The position numbers and the translations under genes were made by a program. A stretch of 64,000 nucleotides of DNA from Mycolicibacterium malmesburyense (GTDB taxonomy: Bacteria; Actinomycetota; Actinomycetes; Mycobacteriales; Mycobacteriaceae). Shown piece after piece: positions 48,147 through 64,000 of this stretch (positions are counted from its first letter, which is position 1; every line of letters starts with the position of its first letter). The stretch is from the NCBI RefSeq assembly GCF_001050015.1, contig NZ_CVTB01000055.1:1-64000 (forward strand), read 5' to 3'. The notes under the pieces are model-generated. The model was not told where the DNA came from, searched no databases, and worked only from the letters and a program-made list of their open reading frames with translations.

Positions 48147-48187
48147 ACGAAAATGCCCCCGGGGGCGAACCCCGGGGGCATTTTCGT
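48147..48187 (-). terminator. Strong terminator hairpin after rpoC
   Basis: A perfect 18-bp stem, ACGAAAATGCCCCCGGGG (48147-48164) with CCCCGGGGGCATTTTCGT (48170-48187), and a five-base loop. It lies seven bases after the rpoC stop on the minus strand. The GC-rich core with flanking A and T runs is a classical intrinsic terminator that would work in both directions. Confidence 0.92.
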
Positions 48188-48193
48188 GACTGG

Positions 48194-52174
<3,981 letters not shown>

Positions 52175-52212
52175 CTAGAAACTATTAACTAAGCGCCACG
52201 GCGAGCCGTGGA

Positions 52213-56084
<3,872 letters not shown>

Positions 56085-58079
56085 TCAGGCGGCGATCGCG
56101 TCGCTGCAGTGTCCCGCCCCCGCCGAGCCGACGGATTCGCGGACGCACACCGGATCGAGGCTGAAGAAACCGTCGGCCAGCGACATGAACGGGCGCAGGA
56201 AGTTCAGCAGGAACGGCTTGGTCAGCGTGTTGGGCAGGGCGACGACGGTCGCCCTCCCGGCCGGGGTGTCGAAGCTGTACCCCTCGCCGGGCTCGAGGTA
56301 GAGGCCCTCCTTGTCTTCGTTGTCCGGGTCGAACATGTCGTTGACCCAGCCCACCATCAGCATCTGTGCCGCCGCGGAGTTCTCTGGCCGCGAGAAGCCG
56401 GCGACCAACTCCTGGCCGAACTGGATGAGCGGATTGCCACCGCGCATGGCGTCGACGTGTGAGCCGTTGACCAGCGTCACGCCGACGAAGGTGTCCGGGC
56501 GCGCCGCGACGATCGCGTCCAGACCGGCGCCGAAGTTGTTCCACATGTAGACCGGCGCGGCCAGCTGGTAGATCGGGATCTCCAACGGCACCTTCGTCAG
56601 CGACGCCGTCATCGTCGCCGGATCGCCCAGGGCGACGCCGTCGAGCAACACCACTCCGGCCAGCCTTTCGCTGCGCTCGTCGTCGGCCATGTAGCCGGCG
56701 ATACCCGCCACCGCGCCACCGCCGAGCGAGTGGCCCATCAACACCACACGATCCGGGAGCTCGTCGGCGTAGCCGGCCGCGGCTGCGCTGTCGGCCAGTG
56801 CGTCGTTGCCGTCGTCGAACAGCTTCGCCATGGCCTCGTGCATCGACGCGCCCCCGAGCCAACAGCCGTCTACGGCAAAGAAGTTCGAGGTGATCGTCGG
56901 CGCGACCACGATGCTGTTCGTGCGTTCGGCCAGCGTCGCCGCGGTATGGCTGTACCACGGACCCGTGGCCAGGAAGCCGTGCTGGAGGTAGATCATCCGG
57001 TCCGGCGGCGGGGCGCCTTCGGCGGTTTTGGGGATGTACCAGTCGGCGGGCACCTCCTGCCCTTCGCCCTCGGCACACGCGCAGTCGATCCGCAGCGTCG
57101 AGGAGCGCACGGTGACCGTGCTGTTCGCCGGCAGGATCGGCGGGCCGCCGAAGATCCGGGTGGCCAGACCGTAGAGGTCGAACACGATCGTGCCGATCAC
57201 CCGGAGGATGTTGGGAATCTGGGGCGCGGACACGGTCGTCACCGCCGGCGGCGCCGTTGCGAAGGCGATCGGCTGGACGGCGAATTCCTGCTCGACGAGG
57301 TCCTTGACCGGCTCGTCCAGAACGATCGTCGTGCGCTCTTCCGGGGACGCGGCGTTGTCGTCGATGTGGGCATCGACGGCGGCGGTCGTCTCGGGCTTGT
57401 CGGCCTTGGCGGCGACGGTCCGGGCGGCGGTGTCGTCGGTTGCGATGCGCGCGGTGTTCCGCGAGACCGCGGCCGGCGCCTGTTCGGCGGTGTCGTCGCG
57501 GTCCGTACGCGGCTTCGCGACGACCTCCTCTTCTTCGGTGGCCTCCACCTCGTCGGCTTCTTCGGCCTCTTCGACGACCTCGGTTCCCGACTGCTCCGCG
57601 GCTACGTCGTCTACCGCGCCTTCCTCGGCCGGGCCCTCGACCGCTGGGCCTTCCTTCGCCGGGCTGTCGGCGCTCTCGGCGTCGTTTGCCTGGGTTGCCG
57701 CGGCATCGGCGTCCTTGCGTCCCGGCGCGGGCTTCTTTCGGTCGTGCCTGCGGTCGGTCGCATCGGTGCGCTCGGACTTCTTCCCGTCGTCCGCCGCCTC
57801 ATCGGCGCGTTGGACCCCGACCCTGGTGCGCGGCGCGCCACCCGTCGCGCGGTCGGTCGTCGGCCCGGACACACGGGTGCCGGCGACCGTCGACGACGGA
57901 GTGCTGGCCGAATCCTTCGTACCGTCAGCCGGATTCGACGACTCGGAGGTGTCCGATCCGCCGGAGCCCGGCGACGAGCCGTCGTCGGCGATCGAAACTC
58001 CCGCACCGACGAGCGTCGCCGCCGACATACCCGCGGTGACCACACCCGCGCCCAACCACATCAGAAACCGGTCGACCAT
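56085..58079 (-). CDS. Exported alpha/beta hydrolase with long acidic disordered N-terminal region
   Basis: A 664-residue protein. The first 31 residues (FLMWLGAGVVTAGMSAATLVGAGVSIADD) look like a signal peptide. Residues from about 32 to 270 are low-complexity, rich in Asp, Glu, Ala, Ser and Thr (EEAEEADEVEATEEEEVV). The C-terminal part is an alpha/beta hydrolase with YLQHGFLATGPWY, the nucleophile elbow MGHSLGGGAVAG and a late NGSHVDAM. The acidic linker probably spans or binds the cell wall. It lies upstream of rpoB, where M. tuberculosis has other genes. Substrate unknown. Confidence 0.8.
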   Translation of the reverse strand: MVDRFLMWLGAGVVTAGMSAATLVGAGVSIADDGSSPGSGGSDTSESSNPADGTKDSASTPSSTVAGTRVSGPTTDRATGGAPRTRVGVQRADEAADDGKKSERTDATDRRHDRKKPAPGRKDADAAATQANDAESADSPAKEGPAVEGPAEEGAVDDVAAEQSGTEVVEEAEEADEVEATEEEEVVAKPRTDRDDTAEQAPAAVSRNTARIATDDTAARTVAAKADKPETTAAVDAHIDDNAASPEERTTIVLDEPVKDLVEQEFAVQPIAFATAPPAVTTVSAPQIPNILRVIGTIVFDLYGLATRIFGGPPILPANSTVTVRSSTLRIDCACAEGEGQEVPADWYIPKTAEGAPPPDRMIYLQHGFLATGPWYSHTAATLAERTNSIVVAPTITSNFFAVDGCWLGGASMHEAMAKLFDDGNDALADSAAAAGYADELPDRVVLMGHSLGGGAVAGIAGYMADDERSERLAGVVLLDGVALGDPATMTASLTKVPLEIPIYQLAAPVYMWNNFGAGLDAIVAARPDTFVGVTLVNGSHVDAMRGGNPLIQFGQELVAGFSRPENSAAAQMLMVGWVNDMFDPDNEDKEGLYLEPGEGYSFDTPAGRATVVALPNTLTKPFLLNFLRPFMSLADGFFSLDPVCVRESVGSAGAGHCSDAIAA

Positions 58080-58137
58080 GACCTCTCCCGCTCGACGACG
58101 GGAGAAAGATAACGGGTTTGCTGGTCGCGGATCGGGC

Positions 58138-60444
58138 TTATCCGGAAGTTTGCGCGTTCGCGGGTTGCACGGCCGCGCGCTCGACCCGCTCGACGTGCAC
58201 CGGCACGCCGGTCAACCGGGCCATTCCCGCCAGGCTCTCGATGTCGGCCGGGTCGCTGGACATCAACCGGTTGACGTTGGCACCGCCGGCGTCGTTGGCG
58301 ACGCGCCATCCGGCCGTGCCCTTGTGCCCCCAACCATGCGGAACCGCGACCACCCCGGCGACGATGTCCTTGGTGACGAGGACGGGCAACTCGACCTGAC
58401 CGTGCGGCGACGTGATGCGGACGGTGTCGTCGTCGACGATGCCCGCGGCGGCGGCGTCGTCGACGTGCATGCGCGCCCGATGCGTACGCTCACCGCGCAT
58501 CAGCAGCGGCGAGTTGTGCATCCACGAGTTCTCCGACCGCGCCTCCCGCATGCCGATCAGCCGCATCGGATAGCCGTCGACGGTGCGGCGGCGCGACAGC
58601 TTGTCGACCTCGGCGTGGATCTCGTTGTGGCGCAGACGCACCCGGCGGCCGCGGTAGACGACGACGTCGCGCAGCACGCCGGCGCGCAGATGGTCGGCCA
58701 GCACCGTGCCGCGCGGGTGGTTCGCCGTGAGCTTGGAGAAGCTCAACCCGCGGCGCAGGCCGAACCGGTCGCCGCCCTCCGCCAGCCGGATCACCGCGTC
58801 GACGAGGATCCGCGGCGTGAGCCGTAACCCGAATACCGACAACGCTTTTCGTATCGCCGCGAGCGCGGTCAGGCCCGGCGTCGATCGCCACATCCTGGCC
58901 GTGAGGTCGTCGATGATCTCCCACTCAGCGCGGGCCTGCCCCATCGGCGAGATGACGGCCTCGGTGGCCTGCCGGAACGGCGTGGGTTGCAGCGTCTGAA
59001 ACGGCAGCGGGAAATCGTCACGCTCGTACATCGACGTCGCGGGCAGCACGTAGTCGCAGTGCGCCAGCGTCTCGTTGATGTAGAGATCGATCCCGACCAT
59101 CAGCTCCAGTGACTCCAGCGCGGCCTCCAGTTCGTCGCCGTTGGGCACCGAGAGCACCGGGTTGCCAGCGCCGACGAACAGCGCCCTGACCTGTCCGCGT
59201 CCCGGCGTGGTGATCTCCTTGGCCATCACGCCCGCCGGTTCGGACCCGAGGACGGACGGGAACCCGCCGATGCGTGAGCGTCTGCGGCGGTAGACGGTGC
59301 GCAGCAGTGCGCCGCCCGCCATGTTCAGCCACCGCTCGCCCGGCAGCCCGAACCGTCCGAACATGCTGCCGCCGGGCACATCGAGGTTGCCGGCGACCAG
59401 GTTGACGGCGTCCAGCAGGTAGGTGGTCAGTGTCCCGTTCTCCCCGATGCTGGTGCCGACGCGGCCGTACACCGCGGCCCGTTCGGTGCGCACGAGGTCG
59501 CGGGCCAGACCGCGCACCGTGGACGGGGCGATTCCGGTGTGTGCCTCGGTCACTTCGGGGTTAAAGGACGCGGCCAGCCGCTCGAGCCACTCGGCGCCGT
59601 CGGCCTGCCGGCTCAGCCTCGCCCGGTCGACCAGGCCCTCGCCGAACATGACGTGCAGCAGGGACAGCAGCAGGTAGGCGTCACCGTCGGGGACGATGCC
59701 CAGCCACTCGAACTGGGCCGCGGTTTCGGTCCGTCGAGGGTCGATCACCAGCACCTGCCCACCGCGTTTGACGATGTCATGCATGCGATCGCGGATCCGC
59801 GGGACCGTCAGCACGCTGCCGTGCGAGATGACCGGGTTCGCGCCGATCACCACGAGCAGGTCCGTGCGCAACACGTCGGGTACGGGTAGCGCGAGCGGTG
59901 ACCCGTAGAGCAATTGGCTGGCGACGAAGCGGTTGTTGACGTCCTGCGAGCCGGCGGTGAACACGTGCAGTCCGAGACCGAATCCGGCCATCAACGTGTT
60001 GAGGGCCAGCGTATAGGAGTAGCTGAACGCGCCCGGGTTGCCGAAGTACCAGCCGATCGCGCCGGCGCCGTGCCTGCGGTGGATGTCGGTGAGCCGAGCC
60101 GCGATGTCCGTCATCGCCTCGTCCCAGCCGACGGGTTCGAAGCCGCCTTCGGATGTGGGGGCACCACCCGCTTGCGGGGAACCGCTTGCGCGAAGACCGT
60201 CAGCGCGAGCGCGTCGCCGCAGCGGCGTGGTGACGCGGTCGGGGTCGTTGACCACCTCGGCGAACGCGATGCCCTTCTGGCACGCGAACCCCGCCGATAG
60301 CGGATGGTCCTTATCGGGGCGCAGTTCGACGAGCCGGCCGTCTTCGACGGTCGCGATCATGCCGCACAGCGGCTCGCAGATCCGGCAGAACGTCGCGTTG
60401 TGAGTGCGGGCCTTCGGAACGCGAGCGGTCGGCTCGGCGTCCAC
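58138..60444 (-). CDS. Molybdopterin oxidoreductase (DMSO reductase superfamily) with 4Fe-4S motif
   Basis: A 768-residue bis-MGD enzyme. The N-terminal cluster motif is CRICEPLCGM, later ACQKG, with Cys at residues 20, 23, 27 and 55. MGD-binding segments VIGANPVISHGS, VIDPRRTETA, FVGAGNPVLSVPNG and the C-terminal HGWGHKGTAGWRVANDAGGANVNRLM follow. A stretch at residues about 79-100 is encoded by a repeat and absent from the normal family spacing. The start is GTG, nine bases after the mkl stop, so it may share its transcript. Substrate unknown. Confidence 0.85.
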   Translation of the reverse strand: MDAEPTARVPKARTHNATFCRICEPLCGMIATVEDGRLVELRPDKDHPLSAGFACQKGIAFAEVVNDPDRVTTPLRRRARADGLRASGSPQAGGAPTSEGGFEPVGWDEAMTDIAARLTDIHRRHGAGAIGWYFGNPGAFSYSYTLALNTLMAGFGLGLHVFTAGSQDVNNRFVASQLLYGSPLALPVPDVLRTDLLVVIGANPVISHGSVLTVPRIRDRMHDIVKRGGQVLVIDPRRTETAAQFEWLGIVPDGDAYLLLSLLHVMFGEGLVDRARLSRQADGAEWLERLAASFNPEVTEAHTGIAPSTVRGLARDLVRTERAAVYGRVGTSIGENGTLTTYLLDAVNLVAGNLDVPGGSMFGRFGLPGERWLNMAGGALLRTVYRRRRSRIGGFPSVLGSEPAGVMAKEITTPGRGQVRALFVGAGNPVLSVPNGDELEAALESLELMVGIDLYINETLAHCDYVLPATSMYERDDFPLPFQTLQPTPFRQATEAVISPMGQARAEWEIIDDLTARMWRSTPGLTALAAIRKALSVFGLRLTPRILVDAVIRLAEGGDRFGLRRGLSFSKLTANHPRGTVLADHLRAGVLRDVVVYRGRRVRLRHNEIHAEVDKLSRRRTVDGYPMRLIGMREARSENSWMHNSPLLMRGERTHRARMHVDDAAAAGIVDDDTVRITSPHGQVELPVLVTKDIVAGVVAVPHGWGHKGTAGWRVANDAGGANVNRLMSSDPADIESLAGMARLTGVPVHVERVERAAVQPANAQTSG
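60145..60210. repeat. Repeat element inserted in frame in the molybdopterin oxidoreductase
   Basis: On the minus strand these 66 bases encode RARADGLRASGSPQAGGAPT and two more residues between the conserved PLRRR and GFEPVGWDEA, which normally adjoin. The DNA contains short inverted repeats (CCCGC/GCGGG, AAGCGGTT). I recall peptides of this type in other mycobacterial proteins, which suggests a mobile or REP-like DNA element tolerated in coding sequence. Confidence 0.6.
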
Positions 60445-60453
60445 GGCCGCGGC

Positions 60454-61539
60454 CTACTGCTGCGCGCGCGGGATGGCGCCGGTCGGGGCGTCGTCCTCCA
60501 CCGCACGATGCCGGGTGGTCGCACCGTCGGGATCGGGCATCGAATGCGCCTGGTACTGGTGCGTGCCCTCGAGGTCGTCGCGGATGGCCTCCTGCGCCTT
60601 GGGCGGCAGGGTGTGCATGATCTCACGCACCCGGGCCTGCCGGCGGAAGACGGCCTGGCGTTCCGGCATACCGGGCGTCGCCTGGATCTGCGGCGGCACG
60701 CCCTCGATCTCCTCGACGCCACCGTCGTGGTGGCCGGCGTCGATCATGGCCTGCTCTTCGGCCATCGTCGACTCGTCCTTCTCCTCGGACATACCGATCG
60801 GGCCGATACGGCGACCGTTGAGGAACTGCCGGACGACGGGCTCGTCGCTGGTCAACAGCACTTCACGCGGACCGAACATCACCAGGTGCTTGCGGAACAG
60901 CATGCCCATGTTGTCGGGCACGGTGCGGGCGATGTTGATGTTGTGGGTCACGATCAGGATCGTGCAGTCGATCTGGGCGTTGATGTCGATCAGCAGTTGG
61001 CTCAGGTACGCGGTACGAACCGGGTCCAGACCCGAGTCGGGCTCGTCGCAGAGGATGATCTGCGGGTCGAGCACCAGCGACCGGGCCAGGCCGGCACGCT
61101 TGCGCATACCGCCGGAGATCTCGCCGGGGAACTTGTTCTCGTCGCCGGCCAGACCGACCAGCTCGAGCTTCTCCATGACGATCTGGCGGATCTCGCTTTC
61201 CTTCTTCTTGGTGTGCTCACGCAAGGGGAAAGCGGTGTTGTCGTAGAGGCTCATCGAGCCGAACAGCGCGCCGTCCTGGAACATCACGCCGAACAGCGTG
61301 CGGATCTCGTAGAGCTCCTTGGCGGTGCACTGGATCACGTCGGTGCCGTCGACGATGATCTTGCCGCGCTCGGGACGCAGCAGCCCGATGAGGGACTTCA
61401 AGAACACGGATTTACCGGTACCCGAGGGGCCGAGCAGAACGCTGACCTCACCCGGCGGCAAGTCGAAAGTGACGTCCTCCCAGATTCGCTGGGGGCCGAA
61501 GGACTTGGTCAGTCCCTCAATCTGGATACCAATGCCCAC
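60454..61539 (-). CDS. mkl: Mce-associated ABC transporter ATPase Mkl (MceG)
   Basis: A 361-residue ATPase that powers the Mce lipid and sterol import systems together with YrbE permeases. Walker A GPSGTGKS, signature SGGMRKRAG, Walker B IILCDEPDSGLDP and the H-loop VTHN are present. The mycobacterial C-terminal extension (MSEEKDESTMAEEQ to the end) is also there. The GTG at 61539 lies six bases after GGAAGGA and is preferred to the TTG at 61557. The neighbours match the Rv0655 region. Confidence 0.95.
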   Translation of the reverse strand: MGIGIQIEGLTKSFGPQRIWEDVTFDLPPGEVSVLLGPSGTGKSVFLKSLIGLLRPERGKIIVDGTDVIQCTAKELYEIRTLFGVMFQDGALFGSMSLYDNTAFPLREHTKKKESEIRQIVMEKLELVGLAGDENKFPGEISGGMRKRAGLARSLVLDPQIILCDEPDSGLDPVRTAYLSQLLIDINAQIDCTILIVTHNINIARTVPDNMGMLFRKHLVMFGPREVLLTSDEPVVRQFLNGRRIGPIGMSEEKDESTMAEEQAMIDAGHHDGGVEEIEGVPPQIQATPGMPERQAVFRRQARVREIMHTLPPKAQEAIRDDLEGTHQYQAHSMPDPDGATTRHRAVEDDAPTGAIPRAQQ

Positions 61540-61633
61540 GCGAGATCCTTCCGCCAATAATCGTCACGCCACATGCTTCCCGCTTGTGGCTTGAGTCACT
61601 GTAGCCTACCTCCGCAGGCCACCACACGCGTCT

Positions 61634-61650
61634 GGGGTCAGATTGTGACC
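61634..61650. promoter_or_regulatory. GGGTCA/TGACCC inverted repeat upstream of mkl
   Basis: GGGTCAGATTGTGACCC is a palindrome with six-base arms and five-base centre in the 180-base gap between rplL and mkl, about 95 bases before the mkl start. It could be an operator for mkl or part of the rplL 3' region. Which is not decided by the sequence. Confidence 0.35.
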
Positions 61651-61662
61651 CATCGGGAAAAC

Positions 61663-61701
61663 GACTGTGGGGCCGACCCATTTGCTGGATCGACCCCACA
61701 G
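61663..61701 (-). terminator. Terminator hairpin after rplL
   Basis: ACTGTGGGG on the left (from 61663) and CCCCACAGT on the right (to 61701), with further pairing of CCGAC/GATCG-type bases inside. It lies about 18 bases beyond the rplL stop on the minus strand and would end the rplJ-rplL transcript. Confidence 0.8.
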
Positions 61702-61719
61702 TTGTGGTAATGCCGGGTG

Positions 61720-62112
61720 TTACTTGACGGTGACCGTCGCGCCCGCGGCCTCGAGCTTGGCCTTGGCATCGTCGGCGGCGGCCTTGTCGACCTTCTCGAG
61801 CAGCGGCTTGGGAGCGCCGTCGACGAGGTCCTTGGCCTCCTTGAGGCCCAGGCCGGAGACGATCTCGCGGACGACCTTGATGACGCCGATCTTCTTGTCG
61901 CCGGCACCCTCGAGGATGACGTCGAACTCGGACTGCTCCTCGGCGGCCTCGGCGGGGGCACCACCGGCGGCGGGGCCGGCAGCCGCGACGGCGACCGGAG
62001 CAGCGGCGGTGACCTCAAAGGTCTCCTCGAACTTCTTGACGAACTCGGAGAGCTCCAGCAGCGTCAGTTCCTTGAACGCGTCGAGCAGCTCGTCGGTGGA
62101 CAGCTTGGCCAT
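61720..62112 (-). CDS. rplL: 50S ribosomal protein L7/L12
   Basis: The stalk protein that recruits and stimulates translational GTPases. The 130 residues show the N-terminal dimer part ([32 protein letters not shown]), an Ala/Pro-rich hinge ([21 protein letters not shown]) and the C-terminal domain ([30 protein letters not shown]). It lies 97 bases after rplJ and is followed by a terminator. Confidence 0.98.
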   Translation of the reverse strand: MAKLSTDELLDAFKELTLLELSEFVKKFEETFEVTAAAPVAVAAAGPAAGGAPAEAAEEQSEFDVILEGAGDKKIGVIKVVREIVSGLGLKEAKDLVDGAPKPLLEKVDKAAADDAKAKLEAAGATVTVK

Positions 62113-62209
62113 TTTCGGTCCTTTCCTTACTTACTTCTAGTTGCGATTTGTGGAGTGTTGGCGGCGGTCAGCGCCGGTGCGGCTCCACAAATCACTGGGT
62201 GGTGGGTGG

Positions 62210-62737
62210 TTAAGCGGCCTCTTCGCCGGCCTTCTTCTCTTCCAGAGCGGCGGCCAGCCGGGCGACCTGCGACGCCGGAGCGTTGAACAGACCGGCGGCC
62301 TTGGACAGGTTCGCCTTCATCCCGCCGGCCAGCTTGGCCAGCAGCACCTCGCGCGACTCCAGGTCGGCGATGCGCTCGACCTCGGACACGCTCAGGGGGC
62401 GGCCGTCCATGTAGCCGCCCTTGATGACGAGGGCCTTGTTGTCCTTGGCGAACTTCTTGATCGCCTTGGCGGCGTCGACGGCCTCGCCCTTGACGAACGC
62501 GATCGCCGTGGGACCGACGAACAGCTCGTCGAGCCCTTCGATGCCCGCCTCCTCCGCGGCACGCTTGACCAGCGTGTTCTTGGCGATGCGGTAACTCGCG
62601 GAGTCGCCGAGAGCCCGGCGCAGATCCTTGAGATGCGCCACCGAGAGCCCGCGATACTCGGTGACGAGGGTGGCCGTCGACGAGTTGAACCGCTCGACGA
62701 TGTCGGCAACCGCCGCGGCCTTGTCATCCTTGGCCAT
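62210..62737 (-). CDS. rplJ: 50S ribosomal protein L10
   Basis: L10 (175 residues) anchors the L7/L12 stalk to 23S rRNA and in many bacteria represses its own mRNA. The start [20 protein letters not shown] at the ATG 62737 follows CACGAGGAGG. RNA-binding residues occur in [19 protein letters not shown] and the C-terminal helix for L12 binding in [21 protein letters not shown] structured leader precedes it. Confidence 0.98.
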   Translation of the reverse strand: MAKDDKAAAVADIVERFNSSTATLVTEYRGLSVAHLKDLRRALGDSASYRIAKNTLVKRAAEEAGIEGLDELFVGPTAIAFVKGEAVDAAKAIKKFAKDNKALVIKGGYMDGRPLSVSEVERIADLESREVLLAKLAGGMKANLSKAAGLFNAPASQVARLAAALEEKKAGEEAA

Positions 62738-62905
62738 GCATGCCTCCTCGTGTGTGGAACCGTCGGCGGTCGAGCCCGGAAACGACGAACGCCCCGACGC
62801 AGACAGGTCGGGGCGCAGCAAGATGCACTAGCCTCGTCCTCCTGCGTGGGTCGCCGGGTTAACCCGGACCTTCAACCGATTGCTCGGTGACCGACGGTCT
62901 TCGGT
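62738..62905 (-). promoter_or_regulatory. Ribosomal protein L10 leader (autoregulatory RNA)
   Basis: The transcript between the promoter and rplJ carries GAAGGTCCGGG, then a perfect CCGGGTTAACCCGG palindrome (62854-62867), and GGCGACCCACGCAGG. This is the arrangement of the L10 leader, where the L10-L12 complex binds a kink-turn-like site. A second hairpin, CGCCCCGAC/GTCGGGGCG at 62790-62815 with nine-bp stem, lies closer to the start codon and may act as attenuator. Confidence 0.8.
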
Positions 62906-62917
62906 GGAACGCCGTTC

Positions 62918-62947
62918 AGAATAGCCTGCCGCCCGCCGATCAGCCAA
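62918..62947 (-). promoter_or_regulatory. Probable promoter of rplJ-rplL
   Basis: On the minus strand TTGGCT (62942-62947), 18 bases, TATTCT (62918-62923). The -10 fits TANNNT, and the position leaves a leader of about 170 nt that contains the L10-binding structure. The promoter lies just after the stop of the upstream ROK kinase. Confidence 0.6.
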
Positions 62948-62959
62948 AACGCGGCAGGT

Positions 62960-63892
62960 TCACGTCCCTCCCCTACTCACGTGTGGGCCCACACGCAGGA
63001 GAGCCGCCGCGCCGACCAGGCCCGCCTCGCCGCCGAGCTCGGCGGGCACCACCTGGATCCCCCGGATGAAGTCCAGCCCGGCATAGATGGCGAGGACTTC
63101 CCGCACAGGGTCGAAGAGCAGCGCCCCGGCCTTGGCGACGCCGCCGCCGATCACGACGCGGTCCAGGTCGCACACCGCGCCGACCGCCGCGATCATCGCG
63201 CCGACGGCCACCGCACCGCGGCGAAAGGCCCGCAGCGCGACGTCGTCCCCGGCGTCGGCGGCCTCGGCCAACTCTTTGGCGTCGGCGTCGGCGGGCGCAT
63301 CCCAGCCGTGCTCGCGCGCCCACTGCGCCATCCGCGGGCCCGCGGCGATCGTCTCCACGCAGCCGCGCCCGCCACAGGTACAGGGCGCGCCGTCCAAGTC
63401 GACGACGACGTGCCCGACGTGCCCGGCGTTGCCGGTCCGCCCGTCATACGGCGCACCGTCGAGCACCAGGCCGCCGCCGACGCCGGTCGAGACGACCATC
63501 CCGAGAAGGAAGTCCGCGCCGCGGCCCGCACCCCGCCAGTGCTCCCCCATCGCCATGCACAGACCGTCGCCCGCGAGCCGGACCGGGGCGCCGACCGTCA
63601 TCGACACCCGCTCGACGATCGGAAATCGTTGCCACGTCGCGATGTTGATCGGGCTCACCGTTCCCGCCGTCAGGTCGATCGGCCCGGCCGAGGCGATTCC
63701 CACGCCGCGGACCCGTCCGCCGGCAATGGCCAGCGCCTCGGTGAGGAGTGAATCCGCAACGGCCCAAATCGTTTCCGCATCACCGTCGGGCGTCGGTAAC
63801 TTCGCATGGTGCACCAGCGCGCCCGCGTCGTCGACGAGGCCGACCGCGATCTTGGTGCCGCCGACATCGAGCGCGAGGGTCAGAGCGGTCAT
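62960..63892 (-). CDS. ROK family sugar kinase (glucokinase-like, Rv0650-like)
   Basis: A 310-residue kinase. It has the ATP phosphate motif LALDVGGTKIAVGLVDD and the substrate/ROK signature region GNAGHVGHVVVDLDGAPCTCGGRGCVETIAAG, including the zinc ligands (CTCGGRGC and an upstream His). A glycine-rich VVIGGGVAKAG lies near the end. The ATG at 63892 shares one base with the stop of an upstream gene. In M. tuberculosis Rv0650 has the same place before rplJ. Glucose is the likely but unproven substrate. Confidence 0.9.
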   Translation of the reverse strand: MTALTLALDVGGTKIAVGLVDDAGALVHHAKLPTPDGDAETIWAVADSLLTEALAIAGGRVRGVGIASAGPIDLTAGTVSPINIATWQRFPIVERVSMTVGAPVRLAGDGLCMAMGEHWRGAGRGADFLLGMVVSTGVGGGLVLDGAPYDGRTGNAGHVGHVVVDLDGAPCTCGGRGCVETIAAGPRMAQWAREHGWDAPADADAKELAEAADAGDDVALRAFRRGAVAVGAMIAAVGAVCDLDRVVIGGGVAKAGALLFDPVREVLAIYAGLDFIRGIQVVPAELGGEAGLVGAAALLRVGPHVSRGGT

Positions 63893-64000
63893 CAGTGTCG
63901 GTGGGTGTTGTCGGGTTGCCTTGGGTCGCCGGGATGTTCGTATCCGGGCGCGAGCTCGACGACGTTCGCGCATCGGGCGTCCAGCCAGAGCCGAAACGCC
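63892..64000 (-). CDS. 3' end of an unidentified gene (cut by window edge)
   Basis: A frame entering from beyond the window ends with LDARCANVVELAPGYEHPGD and eight further residues before TGA at 63892-63894. The stop overlaps the ROK kinase start by one base, which is good evidence that the frame is real and co-transcribed. Only 35 residues are visible and no family was recognised. Confidence 0.6.
   Translation of the reverse strand, partial: AFRLWLDARCANVVELAPGYEHPGDPRQPDNTHRH

Overview
The window is high-GC actinobacterial DNA and reads as a chromosomal segment of a mycobacterium, most likely a rapid grower of the Mycolicibacterium type. The evidence is the rpoB-rpoC, str (rpsL-rpsG-fusA-tuf), S10 and rplJ-rplL blocks in M. 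tuberculosis order but inverted, a complete mycofactocin cluster, mkl/mceG, fadE8-echA4-echA5, a KstR-type operator, and an RpoB rifampicin region and RpsL Lys sites that look wild type. The species cannot be decided from this sequence alone.

Layout. 1-4.4 kb: head of the S10 operon (rpsJ to a partial rpsC, minus strand) with a leader of about 275 nt. 4.8-11.8 kb: accessory genes, namely an NTF2-like protein, a lipoprotein carboxylesterase, two tandem paralogous P450s each preceded by a CTTGAC/GTCAAG palindrome, and a divergent TetR/DHA2-efflux pair with two tandem operators. 11.7-19.0 kb: mftA-B-C-D-E-F-G (minus) with divergent mftR; the 30-residue precursor gene mftA was found by direct reading. 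19-27.5 kb: malic enzyme, an ECF sigma factor translationally coupled to a triple-VOC protein, a ferredoxin reductase, an Lrp/AsnC regulator divergent from ddaH-rocD, and a mycofactocin-type SDR behind a KstR-like site. 27.5-30.6 kb: SHOCT membrane protein, a decayed MFS gene and a cutinase. 30.8-35.4 kb: str operon. 35.4-48 kb: TetR, DUF3558 and DUF3060 envelope proteins, the echA5/PaaX/echA4/fadE8 operon, PAP2 protein, endonuclease IV, TetR, two decayed genes and a cation exchanger. 48-56 kb: rpoC and rpoB. 56-64 kb: secreted alpha/beta hydrolase, molybdopterin oxidoreductase, mkl, rplL, rplJ with an L10 leader, ROK kinase and the end of one more gene.

How the genes relate. Core translation and transcription genes form the scaffold. 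Between them sit lipid, sterol and alcohol metabolism functions that probably share redox cofactors: mycofactocin is made by MftABCDEF, re-oxidised with the help of MftG, and used by SDRs such as the one at 26.6 kb. P450s need electrons from ferredoxin reductase-type partners, although no ferredoxin gene is present in the window.

The most interesting unexplained signals are these. First, an almost identical 21-nt element lies in the long leaders of both the S10 and str operons, at the same distance (134 and 135 nt) from matching promoters. Second, the P450 pair shares a palindromic operator. Third, an overlapping ECF sigma/VOC gene pair has a possible second internal start. Fourth, a 61-bp palindromic element occurs twice. 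Fifth, a repeat is inserted in frame in an oxidoreductase. Three loci carry visible decay (frameshift, deletion-fusion, nonsense codon). No rRNA or tRNA gene, CRISPR array, transposase or phage gene was seen.
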